From: Microbacteriaceae bacterium 3FA27C10
GTDB lineage: Bacteria > Actinomycetota > Actinomycetes > Actinomycetales > Microbacteriaceae
Reading direction: 5' to 3'
Assembly: GCA_005502775.1 (NCBI GenBank)
Contig: SCNI01000008.1
Location: 51,458 to 115,457 of the forward strand
Length of the DNA stretch: 64,000 bases
Shown: positions 41,689 to 50,897 of the stretch, in pieces
Numbering within the stretch: position 1 is the first letter of the stretch
Layout of the letters: each line of letters starts with the position of its first letter
The notes under the pieces: generated by a model
Database searches by the model: none
Told to the model about the DNA's origin: nothing
Seen by the model: only the letters and a program-made list of their open reading frames with translations
Position numbers and translations under genes: made by a program

Positions 41689-41737
41689 AGGGGTCTAGGC
41701 CTTTCAGTTCGCCTCCCCCGGGCGTAGTGTCCGACAC

Positions 41738-43168
41738 ATGAGCGTCTCCACGGTGAGCATTCCCCCTACCCGGGAAGTACGACCGGCGCTTGCGGACTGG
41801 ATTCAGCGCCAACGCTGGTTCGCATCCTCGGCCGAGCATCCCGTCCTGTCCCGCGTCGGCATGTGGTCGCTGGTCGACCACCGGCATCAGGTCGGCCTCG
41901 AAACGCACCTCATCCTCGATGAATCGGCCGCGCATCCGGTGCTCTACCAGGTGCCCCTGTCGTTCCGCGGGTCGACCCTGCTCGGGGGCGACCGCGCCCT
42001 GATCGAGCGCGCCACCATCGACGGCAAACCCGTCTTCGTCTACGACGCACCCCACGACCCGGCCTACACCCGGGCACTCCTCGCGCTCATGCTCGACGAC
42101 GAGGTGGAGGTGAGCGAGCACTACGACGACGCCGACGCCGTGGGCCATCACGCGCTGACGAGCGCCGACATCCGCGTCTCCGACTCGCACGTGCTGCGCG
42201 GCGAGCAGTCGAACACCTCGATCATCTACGACCTCGTGCACCCGAACGGAAAGCCGGCCGGGCCGGTGATCTGCAAGGTGTTCCGCGCGCTCTCCGACGG
42301 CGCGAACCCGGATGTGGTGGTGCAGTCCGCCCTCTCCGACGCGGGTTCGCGGCTGGTTCCGCGGGCCGTGGGCAACGTCACGGGCAGCTGGCACGACCCG
42401 CGGATGGGTTCCGGTTCGGCCACGGGGCATCTCGCCTTCGCGCAGGAGTTCATCCCCGAGGTCGAGGACGCCTGGCGCGTGGCCCTGCGCTCGGCTGAGG
42501 CGGGGGAGTCGTTCGCCGCACCGGCGCGCGCGCTCGGCGAGGCGACCGCGCAGGTGCACACCGAACTCGCGCGGCTCTTCCCGGTGCGCCGGGCCTCCAC
42601 CGACGACATCGCCGGCATCCTCGCGAGCATGCGGCAGCGGGCCGAGCAGGCCATGGCCGACGTGCCGGCGCTCACCGCCGAGCGCGAGGCGGTGGAGGCG
42701 GTCTTCCGCCTCGCCGGCGCGGCCGAGTGGCCGGCGTTCCAGCGCATCCACGGCGACTACCACCTCGGGCAGGTGCTCGCGGTTCCGGGGCGCGGCTGGG
42801 TGCTGCTCGACTTCGAGGGCGAGCCTCTGCGGCCGCTCGTGGAGCGCAACGAACCGGATGTGACGCTCCGCGACGTGGCCGGCATGCTGCGCTCCTTCGA
42901 CTACGTGGCCGGATCGCTGGCCGGCGGCCCGCACGCCGCGGCGGCGAGCGCCTGGTCGCACGAGGCGCGCGACGCCTTCCTCGACGGCTACATCGCCCGC
43001 TCCGGCTGCGAGCTGCGGGCCCAGCGCGCGTTGCTCGACGCCTTCGAGCTCGACAAGGCGCTCTACGAGGTGAGCTACGAGGCCCGCAACCGCCCCGGCT
43101 GGGTCTCCATCCCGGCGAACGCCATCCGCTACCTGGCCCACCGCGACCGCTCGAGCGTCTCCGCCTGA
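41738..43168 (+). CDS. mak: Maltokinase (phosphotransferase)
   Basis: A 476-residue eukaryotic-kinase-like phosphotransferase of the maltokinase/Pep2 type. An N-terminal cap domain (residues 1-100, PALADWIQRQRWFASSAEHP) is followed by the kinase: RGEQSNTSIIYDL, catalytic loop FQRIHGDYHLGQVLAVPGRG, and metal-binding LLDFEGEPLRPLVERNEPDV. It phosphorylates maltose to maltose 1-phosphate with ATP, feeding the GlgE alpha-glucan route. The usual partner genes (treS, glgE, glgB) are not adjacent here; pgm lies 1.1 kb away. Confident at family level. Confidence 0.88.
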   Translation: MSVSTVSIPPTREVRPALADWIQRQRWFASSAEHPVLSRVGMWSLVDHRHQVGLETHLILDESAAHPVLYQVPLSFRGSTLLGGDRALIERATIDGKPVFVYDAPHDPAYTRALLALMLDDEVEVSEHYDDADAVGHHALTSADIRVSDSHVLRGEQSNTSIIYDLVHPNGKPAGPVICKVFRALSDGANPDVVVQSALSDAGSRLVPRAVGNVTGSWHDPRMGSGSATGHLAFAQEFIPEVEDAWRVALRSAEAGESFAAPARALGEATAQVHTELARLFPVRRASTDDIAGILASMRQRAEQAMADVPALTAEREAVEAVFRLAGAAEWPAFQRIHGDYHLGQVLAVPGRGWVLLDFEGEPLRPLVERNEPDVTLRDVAGMLRSFDYVAGSLAGGPHAAAASAWSHEARDAFLDGYIARSGCELRAQRALLDAFELDKALYEVSYEARNRPGWVSIPANAIRYLAHRDRSSVSA

Positions 43169-43190
43169 GCACCCCCAGCCTGAGCAGCCC

Positions 43191-43248
43191 CAGCCTCGTC
43201 ACTTTCGGCTCGATAGCGCATGGTTTCGAGCCGAAAGTGACGAGGCTG
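43191..43248. terminator. Strong stem-loop between convergent maltokinase and pheA
   Basis: Perfect 23-base arms (43191-43213 and 43226-43248), beginning CAGCCTCGTCACTTTCGGCT, around a 12-base loop. Between two convergent genes, so it serves both strands. T-runs are weak; stability is very high. Confidence 0.7.
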
Positions 43249-43267
43249 AGGGGTGGGAGGAGAAGAG

Positions 43268-44200
43268 TCAGGCCTCGGGTTCGCCGGCGATGAGGGCGCG
43301 GAGCCAGTCGCGGGCCTCGACGAAGACCTCGTTGTCGTAGCGGGGGACGTACTCCACGGGGGCGCCGTCGGCGCGGGGGTACGAGCCCAGGAAGATGATG
43401 TGCGGGCTGAACCGGCGCACGCCGAGCAGCGCATCCGCCACCCGCTCGTCGGTGATGTGGCCGTCGGCGTCGATCACGAACCGGTAGCGCCCGAGGGCGT
43501 CGCCGATGGGCCGCGACTGCAGCAGCGAGAGGTTCACGCCCCGGGTCGAGAACTGCTCGAGCAGCTCGAGCAGCGCGCCGGCGCGGTCGTCGGGCAGCTC
43601 GGCGATGATGCTCGTCTTGTCGGCGCCGGTCGCCGGCGGCAACGCGGTGCTGCGCGACACCAGCACGAAGCGCGTGACGGCGTTCTCGTTCGAGGCGATG
43701 TTCTCGGCGAGCACCTCGAGCGCGTGGTGCTGCACGATCTGCGGGGGCGCGACGGCCGCATCCGCGAGGTCGTTCTCGAACAGGGCCAGCGCGGCGGCCA
43801 CGTTCGAGGTCGACGGGATGTGCCCGTGGGTCGGCAGGTGCGCATCCAGCCACTCGCGTGTCTGGGCATAGGCCACCGGATGCGCGTTCACCACCCGCAC
43901 CTCGTCGAGCGTCGTTCCCGGGCGGGCCACGAGCACGAACTGCACCCGCACGAGGTACTCGCCGACGATGCGCAGGCCCGGGATGTTCGCGAGCGCGTCG
44001 AGCGTGGCGGTCACCCCGCCCTCGATCGAGTTCTCGATGGCGATCATCGCCGCCACGCTGCGGCCGGACACCACGTCGTCGAAGGCCTCGCCGACGTTGT
44101 TGACCGAGCGCCACTCCTTGCCCACGGCCTCGGGAACCTGCGCCAGCGCGGCCTCGGTGAAGGTGCCGCTCGGGCCCAGGTAGCTGTACGTCTCCGCCAT
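43268..44200 (-). CDS. pheA: Prephenate dehydratase
   Basis: A 310-residue monofunctional prephenate dehydratase. Catalytic domain: [39 protein letters not shown], and the [13 protein letters not shown] region with the conserved Thr-Arg-Phe. C-terminal ACT domain from about 195: [34 protein letters not shown] (phenylalanine-binding ESRP-like motif). Converts prephenate to phenylpyruvate in phenylalanine synthesis; probably feedback-inhibited by Phe. Divergent from pgm. Confidence 0.93.
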   Translation of the reverse strand: MAETYSYLGPSGTFTEAALAQVPEAVGKEWRSVNNVGEAFDDVVSGRSVAAMIAIENSIEGGVTATLDALANIPGLRIVGEYLVRVQFVLVARPGTTLDEVRVVNAHPVAYAQTREWLDAHLPTHGHIPSTSNVAAALALFENDLADAAVAPPQIVQHHALEVLAENIASNENAVTRFVLVSRSTALPPATGADKTSIIAELPDDRAGALLELLEQFSTRGVNLSLLQSRPIGDALGRYRFVIDADGHITDERVADALLGVRRFSPHIIFLGSYPRADGAPVEYVPRYDNEVFVEARDWLRALIAGEPEA

Positions 44201-44269
44201 GCCCCGAGCCTATCCGCCCCGCCTGCGGAGACTTGTGCGCGGGCCCGCGCGGGGTGCCAGACTTGGGGC

Positions 44270-45898
44270 ATGCATGAGCGCGCCGGCACAGTGGCCCTTC
44301 CCGAAGACCTGATCGACGTCGAGGCCCTGGTGGCCGCGTACTACGAGCTGCACCCCGACGTGGAAGACCCCGAGCAGAAGGTGATCTTCGGCACGAGCGG
44401 GCACCGCGGCTCGAGCTTCAACACGGCGTTCAACGAAGACCACATCGCCGCCATCACGCAGGCGATCGTGGAGTACCGCGCCGCCCAGGGCATCACCGGC
44501 CCGCTCTTCATGGGGCGCGACACCCACGGGCTCTCCAAGCCCGCCGAAGACACCGCCCTCGAGGTGCTGAACGCCAACGGCGTGACGGTGTGGACCGACT
44601 CGCGCGGAAGCTGGACTCCCACGCCCGCCGTCTCGCACGCCATCCTCGCCTACAACAAGGCCGGGCACGACGACCAGGCCGACGGCATCGTCGTGACGCC
44701 GAGCCACAACCCGCCCGCCGACGGCGGCTTCAAGTACAACCCGCCGCACGGCGGCCCGGCCGACTCGGATGCGACGGGCTGGATCGCGAACCGGGCCAAC
44801 GAGCTCATCGCGGCCGGTCTGGTCGGGGTCGCGCGCGTCGAGCGCGGGGCCGGAACGCCGAGCGGCACCTACGACTTCCGCGAGCACTACGTGGCCGACC
44901 TGGTGAACGTCATCGACCTCGACGCCATCGCCAAGTCGGGCATCCACATCGGCGCCGACCCGCTCGGCGGGGCGAGCGTGGAGTACTGGGAGCTCATCCG
45001 CGACCGCTACGGACTCAACATGGAGGTCGTGAACGAGACGGTCGACCCGCAGTGGGCGTTCATGACGCTCGACTGGGACGGCAAGATCCGCATGGACTGC
45101 TCCTCCCCCTACGCCATGGCCTCGCTCGTGTCACGGCGCGACCACTACGACATCGCCACGGGCAACGACGCCGACGCCGACCGGCACGGCGTGGTGACCC
45201 CGGACGCGGGCATCATGAACCCGAACCACTACCTGGCGGTCGCCATCCAGTACCTCTACTCGCGCCGCGAGGGCTGGCAGCCGGATGCGGCCATCGGCAA
45301 GACGCTCGTCTCGAGCTCGATGATCGACCGCGTGGCCTCCTCGCTCGGCCGCACCCTGTGGGAGGTGCCGGTGGGCTTCAAATGGTTCGTGCCCGGCCTC
45401 ATCGACGGCTCCGTGGGCTTCGGCGGCGAGGAGTCGGCCGGCGCCTCCTTCCTCCGCTTCGACGGCTCGGTCTGGACCACCGACAAAGACGGCATCCTGC
45501 TGGCGCTGCTGGCGTCCGAGATCCTCGCCGTGACCGGCAAGACGCCGTCGCAGCTCTACGCGGAGCTCACCGAGGAGTTCGGCTCGCCCGTCTACGAGCG
45601 GGTGGATGCGCCCGCCTCGAAAGCGCAGAAGGCCGTGCTCGCGAAACTCGACGGCGACGCCATCACGGCCACCGAGCTCGCGGGCGCCCCCATCATCGCG
45701 AAGCTCTCGCACGCGCCGGGGAACGGTGCGGCGGTGGGCGGCGTGAAGGTCGTCACCGAACGCGCCTGGTTCGCCGCACGCCCCTCGGGCACCGAGGACG
45801 TGTACAAGATCTACGCCGAGAGCTTCGTGGGCCCCGAACACCTCGCGGCCGTGCAGGCGGAGGCGAAGCTCATCGTCGACGCCGCCCTGAACGCGTAG
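44270..45898 (+). CDS. pgm: Phosphoglucomutase (alpha-D-glucose phosphate-specific)
   Basis: A 542-residue phosphohexomutase. Start ATG 44270 ([16 protein letters not shown]). Motifs: [20 protein letters not shown], the phospho-Ser loop [20 protein letters not shown], the metal loop [24 protein letters not shown] for sugar recognition, and the phosphate-binding [17 protein letters not shown]. It interconverts glucose 1- and 6-phosphate, linking the sugar pathways here (maltokinase, glycosidases) to glycolysis and cell-wall precursors. Length normal for this class. Confidence 0.95.
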   Translation: MHERAGTVALPEDLIDVEALVAAYYELHPDVEDPEQKVIFGTSGHRGSSFNTAFNEDHIAAITQAIVEYRAAQGITGPLFMGRDTHGLSKPAEDTALEVLNANGVTVWTDSRGSWTPTPAVSHAILAYNKAGHDDQADGIVVTPSHNPPADGGFKYNPPHGGPADSDATGWIANRANELIAAGLVGVARVERGAGTPSGTYDFREHYVADLVNVIDLDAIAKSGIHIGADPLGGASVEYWELIRDRYGLNMEVVNETVDPQWAFMTLDWDGKIRMDCSSPYAMASLVSRRDHYDIATGNDADADRHGVVTPDAGIMNPNHYLAVAIQYLYSRREGWQPDAAIGKTLVSSSMIDRVASSLGRTLWEVPVGFKWFVPGLIDGSVGFGGEESAGASFLRFDGSVWTTDKDGILLALLASEILAVTGKTPSQLYAELTEEFGSPVYERVDAPASKAQKAVLAKLDGDAITATELAGAPIIAKLSHAPGNGAAVGGVKVVTERAWFAARPSGTEDVYKIYAESFVGPEHLAAVQAEAKLIVDAALNA

Positions 45899-45901
45899 TC
45901 C

Positions 45902-46504
45902 TCAGGAGCGGAGGAGGGGGTCGAGCAGCTCGAGCAGGGCCCGTTCGGTCTCGGCAGGGGTGAGACCGCCGTCGTGGCGGAGGATGCGCCACGTCGTGGC
46001 GTCGCAGACCGCCACCACCTGGGCGAGCCGTCGCGCCCGGACGTCGTCGTCGGCGGCCACGATGTGCCCGGAGAACGCGCGCCGGCACCACTCCACGTGG
46101 TCGGCGCGCCCCTGGGCCGCGAGCTCGGCGAGGCCGTCGACCAGCGCCGCCTCCGAGAGGGTCTTCAGGATGAGGGCGCCGTAGCGCTCGTAGTGCCCCA
46201 CCAGCGCGGCGACGGTGTCGGCGGGCGTCACCGCGATCACCTGCTCCCGCGCGAGGGCGACCCGGCCGAGCTCCCGCTCGACCACTGTGATCATCAGCCC
46301 ACCCTTGCCCCCGAAGCGCCGGATGACGGTCTGCACGGCGACCCCCGCATCCGCCGCCACGTCGTCGAGCCGGATGCGCTCGTAGGGCGTCGTGGCGAAG
46401 CGCTCGAGCATCGCGTCGATGATGCGCTCGCGCGTGAGCTCGGCCGAGTCGGCTCGCGCCGACATGCGGTAGCCGCGGGGTTCCCGCACCCCTGATTCTT
46501 TCAT
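45902..46504 (-). CDS. TetR/AcrR family regulator
   Basis: A 200-residue TetR-type regulator. DNA-binding domain at residues about 20-66 (LTRERIIDAMLERFATTPYE, RIRLDDVAADAGVAVQTVIR, RFGGKGGLMITVVEREL). Start at 46504 or internal ATG 46465 (MSARADSAELTRE); the first has GGGTGA upstream. Convergent with pgm; no obvious target gene adjacent besides the downstream side. Ligand unknown. Confidence 0.85.
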   Translation of the reverse strand: MKESGVREPRGYRMSARADSAELTRERIIDAMLERFATTPYERIRLDDVAADAGVAVQTVIRRFGGKGGLMITVVERELGRVALAREQVIAVTPADTVAALVGHYERYGALILKTLSEAALVDGLAELAAQGRADHVEWCRRAFSGHIVAADDDVRARRLAQVVAVCDATTWRILRHDGGLTPAETERALLELLDPLLRS

Positions 46505-46566
46505 GTCACCCAGGCTACCACCAAATGCGGGCCGGCCGGCGCCACGGAGGCCTGCGGCATCCGGTT

Positions 46567-47484
46567 CTAGGCGATGCTCCAGAAGTGCGCGGTGCCGCCC
46601 GGGTTCTCGACGGTGATGGCGGTGTCGAGGTCGCGGTACTGGGCGTCGACCGTGTGGCCGACCAGCCCGATCGAGATCGTGCCGTCGGCGTTCTTCGTGA
46701 CCTTCGACACGATCATCGTGTGGTCGACGCCGTTGTCGTTCGCGGGATCCCAGTCGAACATCACGACGTCGCCGATCTTCACCTGGTCGCGCTGCTCGAG
46801 CGTGAGCCGATTGGTGTCGGGGCGCGAGGCGTAGTAGTCGTCCATCTCGTTGCCGCGGATCCAGCTGAGGCTGTAGTCGCCGGTCGTGGCGTAGTCGCTG
46901 TACCAGTCGGCGGTCTGCTCCCAGCCCCGCGCGACCATCGCCTGGTTCACGAAGTTGCCGCAGTCGTTGTCGCTGAACACGCTCCAGGCGTCGAGGTTGT
47001 AGTCCTTCCAGTAGGTGAAGGCGTAGCTCATCTCGCTGTCGACGGGCGTGACGATCTCGTAGGCGTACTGCGCCGAAGCCGGCGAGGTGACCTGCGAGCC
47101 GTCGGCCAGGGTGACGGTGACGGGCACCGAGCCCACCGCGAAGTCGAGGGCGGCCGGCGTCACGGCCGTGAGGGTGCTGTCGTCGAGCACGGCGAAGGAT
47201 GCCACGGGTTCGGTTCCGAACGAGACGGAGGCGACCGCCGCTCCCGCCTCATAGCCCTGCCCTGCGACGGTGACCGTGGTGCCTCCGCTGAGTGAGCCCG
47301 AGGCCGGCGAGAGCGAGGCGACCGACACGATGTCGCCCGCCGCGGCCGCGTCCTCCCCGGAGCCCGCTGCCGCGGCGAAGGGGGCGTCCGACGCGGTGCC
47401 CGCCGCGCATCCGGTGAGGGCCAGAGCGGCCACCGCCGCCATTCCGGCGAGCAGCAGCAGAGGATTCTTGGTGCGTCGGGGCAT
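46567..47484 (-). CDS. Lipoprotein with IPT/TIG and amidase-type domains
   Basis: A 305-residue predicted lipoprotein. Signal NPLLLLAGMAAVAALALTGC with lipidated Cys. An IPT/TIG beta-sandwich at about 55-140 (VASLSPASGSLSGGTTVTVA, GQGYEAGAAVASVSFG). A C-terminal Amidase_6-type domain at about 150-305: NDCGNFVNQAMVARGWEQT holds the likely catalytic Cys and DHTMIVSKV the His. ATG 47484 chosen; a GTG nine bases earlier has no ribosome site. Acts outside the cell, perhaps on peptidoglycan peptides. Its TIG domain probably binds the wall or another protein. Confidence 0.82.
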   Translation of the reverse strand: MPRRTKNPLLLLAGMAAVAALALTGCAAGTASDAPFAAAAGSGEDAAAAGDIVSVASLSPASGSLSGGTTVTVAGQGYEAGAAVASVSFGTEPVASFAVLDDSTLTAVTPAALDFAVGSVPVTVTLADGSQVTSPASAQYAYEIVTPVDSEMSYAFTYWKDYNLDAWSVFSDNDCGNFVNQAMVARGWEQTADWYSDYATTGDYSLSWIRGNEMDDYYASRPDTNRLTLEQRDQVKIGDVVMFDWDPANDNGVDHTMIVSKVTKNADGTISIGLVGHTVDAQYRDLDTAITVENPGGTAHFWSIA

Positions 47485-47539
47485 GTGCTCCACGACATCA
47501 CAGCAACATTTGCGACCCCTATGAGGGGGACATGAGCAG

Positions 47540-47791
47540 CTATGAGCGAGGCGCGCGCAGCGTCAGCGCGAGACGCGGGCAGAGCTCCACGGCGTCACGG
47601 CCGGCATCGAGTTCATCCGCGCGCAGCGGCACGTCGCTCTGCTCCGCGGCGTTCATTCCGGGCGCGGAGGGATAGCCCCACTCGTCGGCCACGAGGCGTC
47701 CGGCGAGCAGCTCGATGCAGCTGCCCCGGGCATCGCACCGGGTCCAGTCGATGTGGAGGCGCGCCGCGGGGGCCTGCTCGCGGGCGCTCAT
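47540..47791 (-). CDS. Ferredoxin (small, probably 3Fe-4S type)
   Basis: An 83-residue ferredoxin. LHIDWTRCDARGSCIELLAG supplies the first two Cys (spacing five), the last Cys is in AVELCPRLALTL. The pattern C-x5-C...C-P fits single-cluster 3Fe-4S ferredoxins. ATG 47791 overlaps the stop of the NuoF-like gene by four bases. Last gene of the electron-transfer operon. Confidence 0.82.
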   Translation of the reverse strand: MSAREQAPAARLHIDWTRCDARGSCIELLAGRLVADEWGYPSAPGMNAAEQSDVPLRADELDAGRDAVELCPRLALTLRAPRS

Positions 47792-49002
47792 CGCCGGCCT
47801 CCTGCAGCGGCCCGGCATCGTCCGGAGCGGTGGGCGGTGACCTCCTCGGCGAAGACGCCGAGAGCAGAGGCGGCGAAGCGCACCGTGCCGTCGGGGTGGT
47901 GGCAGGCGCCGCGCCCGGGCAGCGTGCTGAGCATCCGCTGCAGCACGTCACCGCCGCGGCCCCGGCCCATGGTGACCTCGTCGAAGGCGCCGGAGAGGGT
48001 CGGAAGTCCGAAGAGGCAGGGGCCGCACTGGGCGGCCGACTGCGAAGCGAGATACCGGAGGATGGTGCTGGAGGCGGCGATGCCGCACTCGTGCCGGCCG
48101 AGCAGGTGGACGACGCCGGCGCCGACGCCGGTCGTGCCCCGCGCCGCTCTCGCCGTGAGGGGGCGCGGGAAGCCGGAGGGCTCCACCCACACCCCGTGAT
48201 ACCCGCCCACCAGCACGGCCTGCACCGAGGTCTCGGCAAGGCCGCAGGCGGCGATCACTCCGCTGAGCGTCGTCCCGCCGCCGACCTCTCGCACGTGCGG
48301 TGCGATGCCCATCCCGGAGACCGTGATCAGCCGGGTTCCCGGGTCGTCCGGCGTGCCTGTGCTGCGGAACCACGCGGCGCCGTAGCGGGCGATGAGCGCC
48401 AGGTGGGCGAGGGTCTCGACGTTGAAGACGAGCGTCGGCTTGCCTTTGAGACCCTTCTGCGTGAGGTGGTAGGGGTGGTCTCGAGGCAGGCCCCGACCGC
48501 CCGAGAGCGCGTCGACGACGGCGGAGACCTCCCCCGCCACGAAGCCGTCGGCGGCGGCCGTCACGCGGATGCGGTGTCCGTCCGGGCGCTCTGCGACCGC
48601 CCGCTCGGCGGCATCCAGGCTGAGCGGGTTGACGTAGAGGAGGAGTTTCGCCCGCGGCGCCAGGCTGCCGGCGAGCACCAGCAGGCCGTCGAGCACGAGC
48701 TGGGGAGCGTTGGCCAGCAGCACGGCATCCTTGCTGCTCAGGGGCTCCCCTTCTGCGGCGTTGGCGATGATGGCGGCGGGCGCACCCGCGAGCGAGGCGA
48801 TCTTCTGCCAGACCGGGAAGGCGGCGCCGCCGTGGCCGACCAGACCGGCGTCGCGGAGCATGTCGACGAGGCCGGTGGCCCGCTCGGGCACCGGACCGAA
48901 GGCGGCGAGGTGCGTCGCCCAGCCGGGATGCCCGATGGTCGTCAGGAGACGGATGCTCGATGCGGAGCGGAGCTGCGGCGTGGCGTCGGGCGCGATGGTC
49001 AT
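47788..49002 (-). CDS. NuoF-like flavin/iron-sulfur oxidoreductase subunit
   Basis: A 404-residue protein of the NADH dehydrogenase 51-kDa (NuoF) type: AGLVGHGGAAFPVWQKIASL, NAAEGEPLSSKDAVLLANAP (FMN/NADH binding), SLBB-like GIAPHVREVGGGTTLSGVIA, and a C-terminal iron-sulfur part with QSAAQCGPCLFGLPTLSGAF and CHHPDG. Start ATG 49002 with GGAAGGAG. It would take electrons from NAD(P)H or ferredoxin. Operon partner of a heme membrane protein, an ApbE flavin transferase and a ferredoxin. Confidence 0.85.
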   Translation of the reverse strand: MTIAPDATPQLRSASSIRLLTTIGHPGWATHLAAFGPVPERATGLVDMLRDAGLVGHGGAAFPVWQKIASLAGAPAAIIANAAEGEPLSSKDAVLLANAPQLVLDGLLVLAGSLAPRAKLLLYVNPLSLDAAERAVAERPDGHRIRVTAAADGFVAGEVSAVVDALSGGRGLPRDHPYHLTQKGLKGKPTLVFNVETLAHLALIARYGAAWFRSTGTPDDPGTRLITVSGMGIAPHVREVGGGTTLSGVIAACGLAETSVQAVLVGGYHGVWVEPSGFPRPLTARAARGTTGVGAGVVHLLGRHECGIAASSTILRYLASQSAAQCGPCLFGLPTLSGAFDEVTMGRGRGGDVLQRMLSTLPGRGACHHPDGTVRFAASALGVFAEEVTAHRSGRCRAAAGGRR

Positions 49003-49595
49003 CGGGCGCTCCTTCCGGGGCGGTTCTGGACGAGTCGCGGGTCGGAACTCGGACGACCCGCCGTGGGAGGCGGAGTGGAGCGGGCCGAGAACCGCCAGAT
49101 CACCGCGGAGACGACGGCGATCGAGCAGGCGGCCACCAGCAGCACGAACCCGGGGCTGGAGCCGTCGGTGCCGTTGCCGATCGAGTGCAGAACGGCGACC
49201 GGCCACAGGGCGTAGACGAACCAGTGCACGAACCGGAACGCCCGGTCGCCGATGCGGTGCCTCAGCAGACTCGTGATGATCACGGCGAGCACCAGATCGA
49301 ACGCCACGGTGCCGAGGCCCTGCCAGAACGGCTGGAACGACCCGAGGAACGGAACGATCACGTCGACGAGGTTCAGCTTCGCGTAGCTGTCGCCGAGAAG
49401 GGTCACCACGTGCAGCACGAGGAACACCGCGGCCAGCAAGGAGACGCTGCGGTGCACCATCACCACGCCGAAGCGCGGCAGTCCGGGGAGGGGTCGGCCG
49501 CGGCGCGTCAGGATGCCGAGCACGATCGACGCCGTGAAGAGGATCAGCGACACGATGCCGCTGGTGCGGCCGATCGCCCAGAGCACCTCGCTCAC
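48999..49595 (-). CDS. Ferric reductase-like transmembrane heme protein
   Basis: A 198-residue integral membrane protein with about six helices (GIVSLILFTASIVLGIL, LLAAVFLVLHVVTLLG, LVLAVIITSLL). His residues for two hemes are in VVMVHRSVSLLA, VFLVLHVV, FRFVHWFVYAL and VAVLHSIG, as in the FRE/Nox-type transmembrane domain. No FAD/NAD domain is attached, so electrons must come from the operon partners. GTG at 49595 overlaps apbE by four bases. C-terminus is a 35-residue disordered Pro/Ser/Arg tail. Confidence 0.85.
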   Translation of the reverse strand: MSEVLWAIGRTSGIVSLILFTASIVLGILTRRGRPLPGLPRFGVVMVHRSVSLLAAVFLVLHVVTLLGDSYAKLNLVDVIVPFLGSFQPFWQGLGTVAFDLVLAVIITSLLRHRIGDRAFRFVHWFVYALWPVAVLHSIGNGTDGSSPGFVLLVAACSIAVVSAVIWRFSARSTPPPTAGRPSSDPRLVQNRPGRSAR

Positions 49596-50539
49596 GACAG
49601 TGCCGCCGTCGAGTCGGCGGCCGGATCCAGCTCGGAACCCGCGGGCCACATCGAGGTCGAGACGACCCGTCCCTGCCGATCGACGAGCCGGGCTGCGACC
49701 CCGCGACCCTCGAGCCACTCGGCCGCGGCCACCCCCTTCACGATCGCCGCCGTGGAGTACGCGTTGGCGAGCAGGCAGGATTCCGCCGCGCAGCTCGCCG
49801 TGCGCCAGACCTCGGCCGCCGGCAGCCCGAGCCACGGGTCGAGGATGTGATGCCGCTCGACTCCGCGCTGCACCCATCGTCTCTTCTGGGTGCTCGACGT
49901 CGCGATGGCCATGCCGGCACGCAGGGCGACGGATGCGGCCGGGTCGCCGTCGAGGTCCTGCACCAGGATCGACCACCCGCCCTCGGGTGCCGCACCGGCG
50001 GTCGCGATGTCTCCGCCGAGGGAGATCAGCACACCATCGGCGCCGAGCTCCCGATCGACCGTGCGGGCGATGAGGTCGGCCGTGAACGCCTTCGCCGTCG
50101 CCCCGAGATCGAAGCGAGCCCCGGCGGGGGCGGTGAGCACGCCGTCTTCGACGGTCACGCGACGCCACGCCGGCACGGTCGTCGAGAGGGAGACCGGATG
50201 CGCTCCAGCGGACACGGCACCGGTGTAGCCGATCGCCTCCAGCTGCGTTCCCAGCGTGGGATCCACGGCGCCGTCGGTGAGCACTGCGACGAAGAGCGCC
50301 GCGCGCAGGAGATCGGCGAGCAGCGGCGTGATCGCCACACCGGATGCCTGCTGCGTGGCGATGCGCGCGAGCTCCGAGTCGGCCCGGAATCGGTTGCACG
50401 CCGCATCGACCTGAGCGATCACCCGGTCGGCGACGTCTCGGGCGGCGGCCAGCGCGCCCGGGTCGCCGACGGTGAGCGAGGCGTCGACGGTCCAGACGGT
50501 CCAGCGCCGGGTGACGGGCCCGGTCATCGTCGTGGACAC
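49592..50539 (-). CDS. apbE: FAD:protein FMN transferase
   Basis: A 315-residue ApbE-family flavin transferase. Signatures: CNRFRADSELARI, LTDGAVDPTLGTQLEAIGY, RFDLGATAKAFTADLI, VLISLGGDIATAG, and HHILDPWLGLPAAEVW. ApbE covalently attaches FMN to Thr/Ser of a target. No signal peptide is apparent, unlike many ApbE. No obvious FMN-binding target with a DGATS-type motif is in the operon, unless the small upstream protein serves. GTG start 50539, directly after that gene. Confidence 0.9.
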   Translation of the reverse strand: MSTTMTGPVTRRWTVWTVDASLTVGDPGALAAARDVADRVIAQVDAACNRFRADSELARIATQQASGVAITPLLADLLRAALFVAVLTDGAVDPTLGTQLEAIGYTGAVSAGAHPVSLSTTVPAWRRVTVEDGVLTAPAGARFDLGATAKAFTADLIARTVDRELGADGVLISLGGDIATAGAAPEGGWSILVQDLDGDPAASVALRAGMAIATSSTQKRRWVQRGVERHHILDPWLGLPAAEVWRTASCAAESCLLANAYSTAAIVKGVAAAEWLEGRGVAARLVDRQGRVVSTSMWPAGSELDPAADSTAALS

Positions 50540-50540
50540 G

Positions 50541-50813
50541 TCACGACCCCGTCGACTTGGCGTGGGTCGCGCCCCGGCTCGACGGCGCGAGCGGGCTGGT
50601 GCCCGACGTGCCCGAACCGGAGCTCGTGCCGCTGCCGCCAGTGCTGCTGCCGGTGCCGGTGCCGGACGACGACGTGCCGGCTGCGGCCGAGGCCGATCCG
50701 GTCTCGGCGACCCAGAACGCGGCGCTCCCGGCCACGACGGTCGTCACGGATGCCGCGACGAGCGTACCCGTGATGGTGCGTGCTCGCCGTGTGCCTGTCG
50801 TGCGAAGGGACAT
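50541..50813 (-). CDS. Small membrane-anchored Ser/Gly-rich protein
   Basis: A 90-residue protein: an Arg-rich N-terminus, one helix (TGTLVAASVTTVVAGSAAFW), then a Gly/Ser/Thr-rich low-complexity tail (SSGTGTGSSTGGSGTSSGSG) to the end. The tail ends SSRGATHAKSTGS; GAT is loosely like the ApbE target motif but not the consensus. First gene of the electron-transfer operon, stop one base before apbE. Function unknown; a spacer or an anchor for a flavin is possible. Confidence 0.65.
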   Translation of the reverse strand: MSLRTTGTRRARTITGTLVAASVTTVVAGSAAFWVAETGSASAAAGTSSSGTGTGSSTGGSGTSSGSGTSGTSPLAPSSRGATHAKSTGS

Positions 50814-50897
50814 GGGGTGCGCCTCTCTGTCGTCGTGACTCCAGAGTGCGCGCGAATTCTTCCAGGATTCTTACAACGCCCGGCCCGCACCGGGGCG

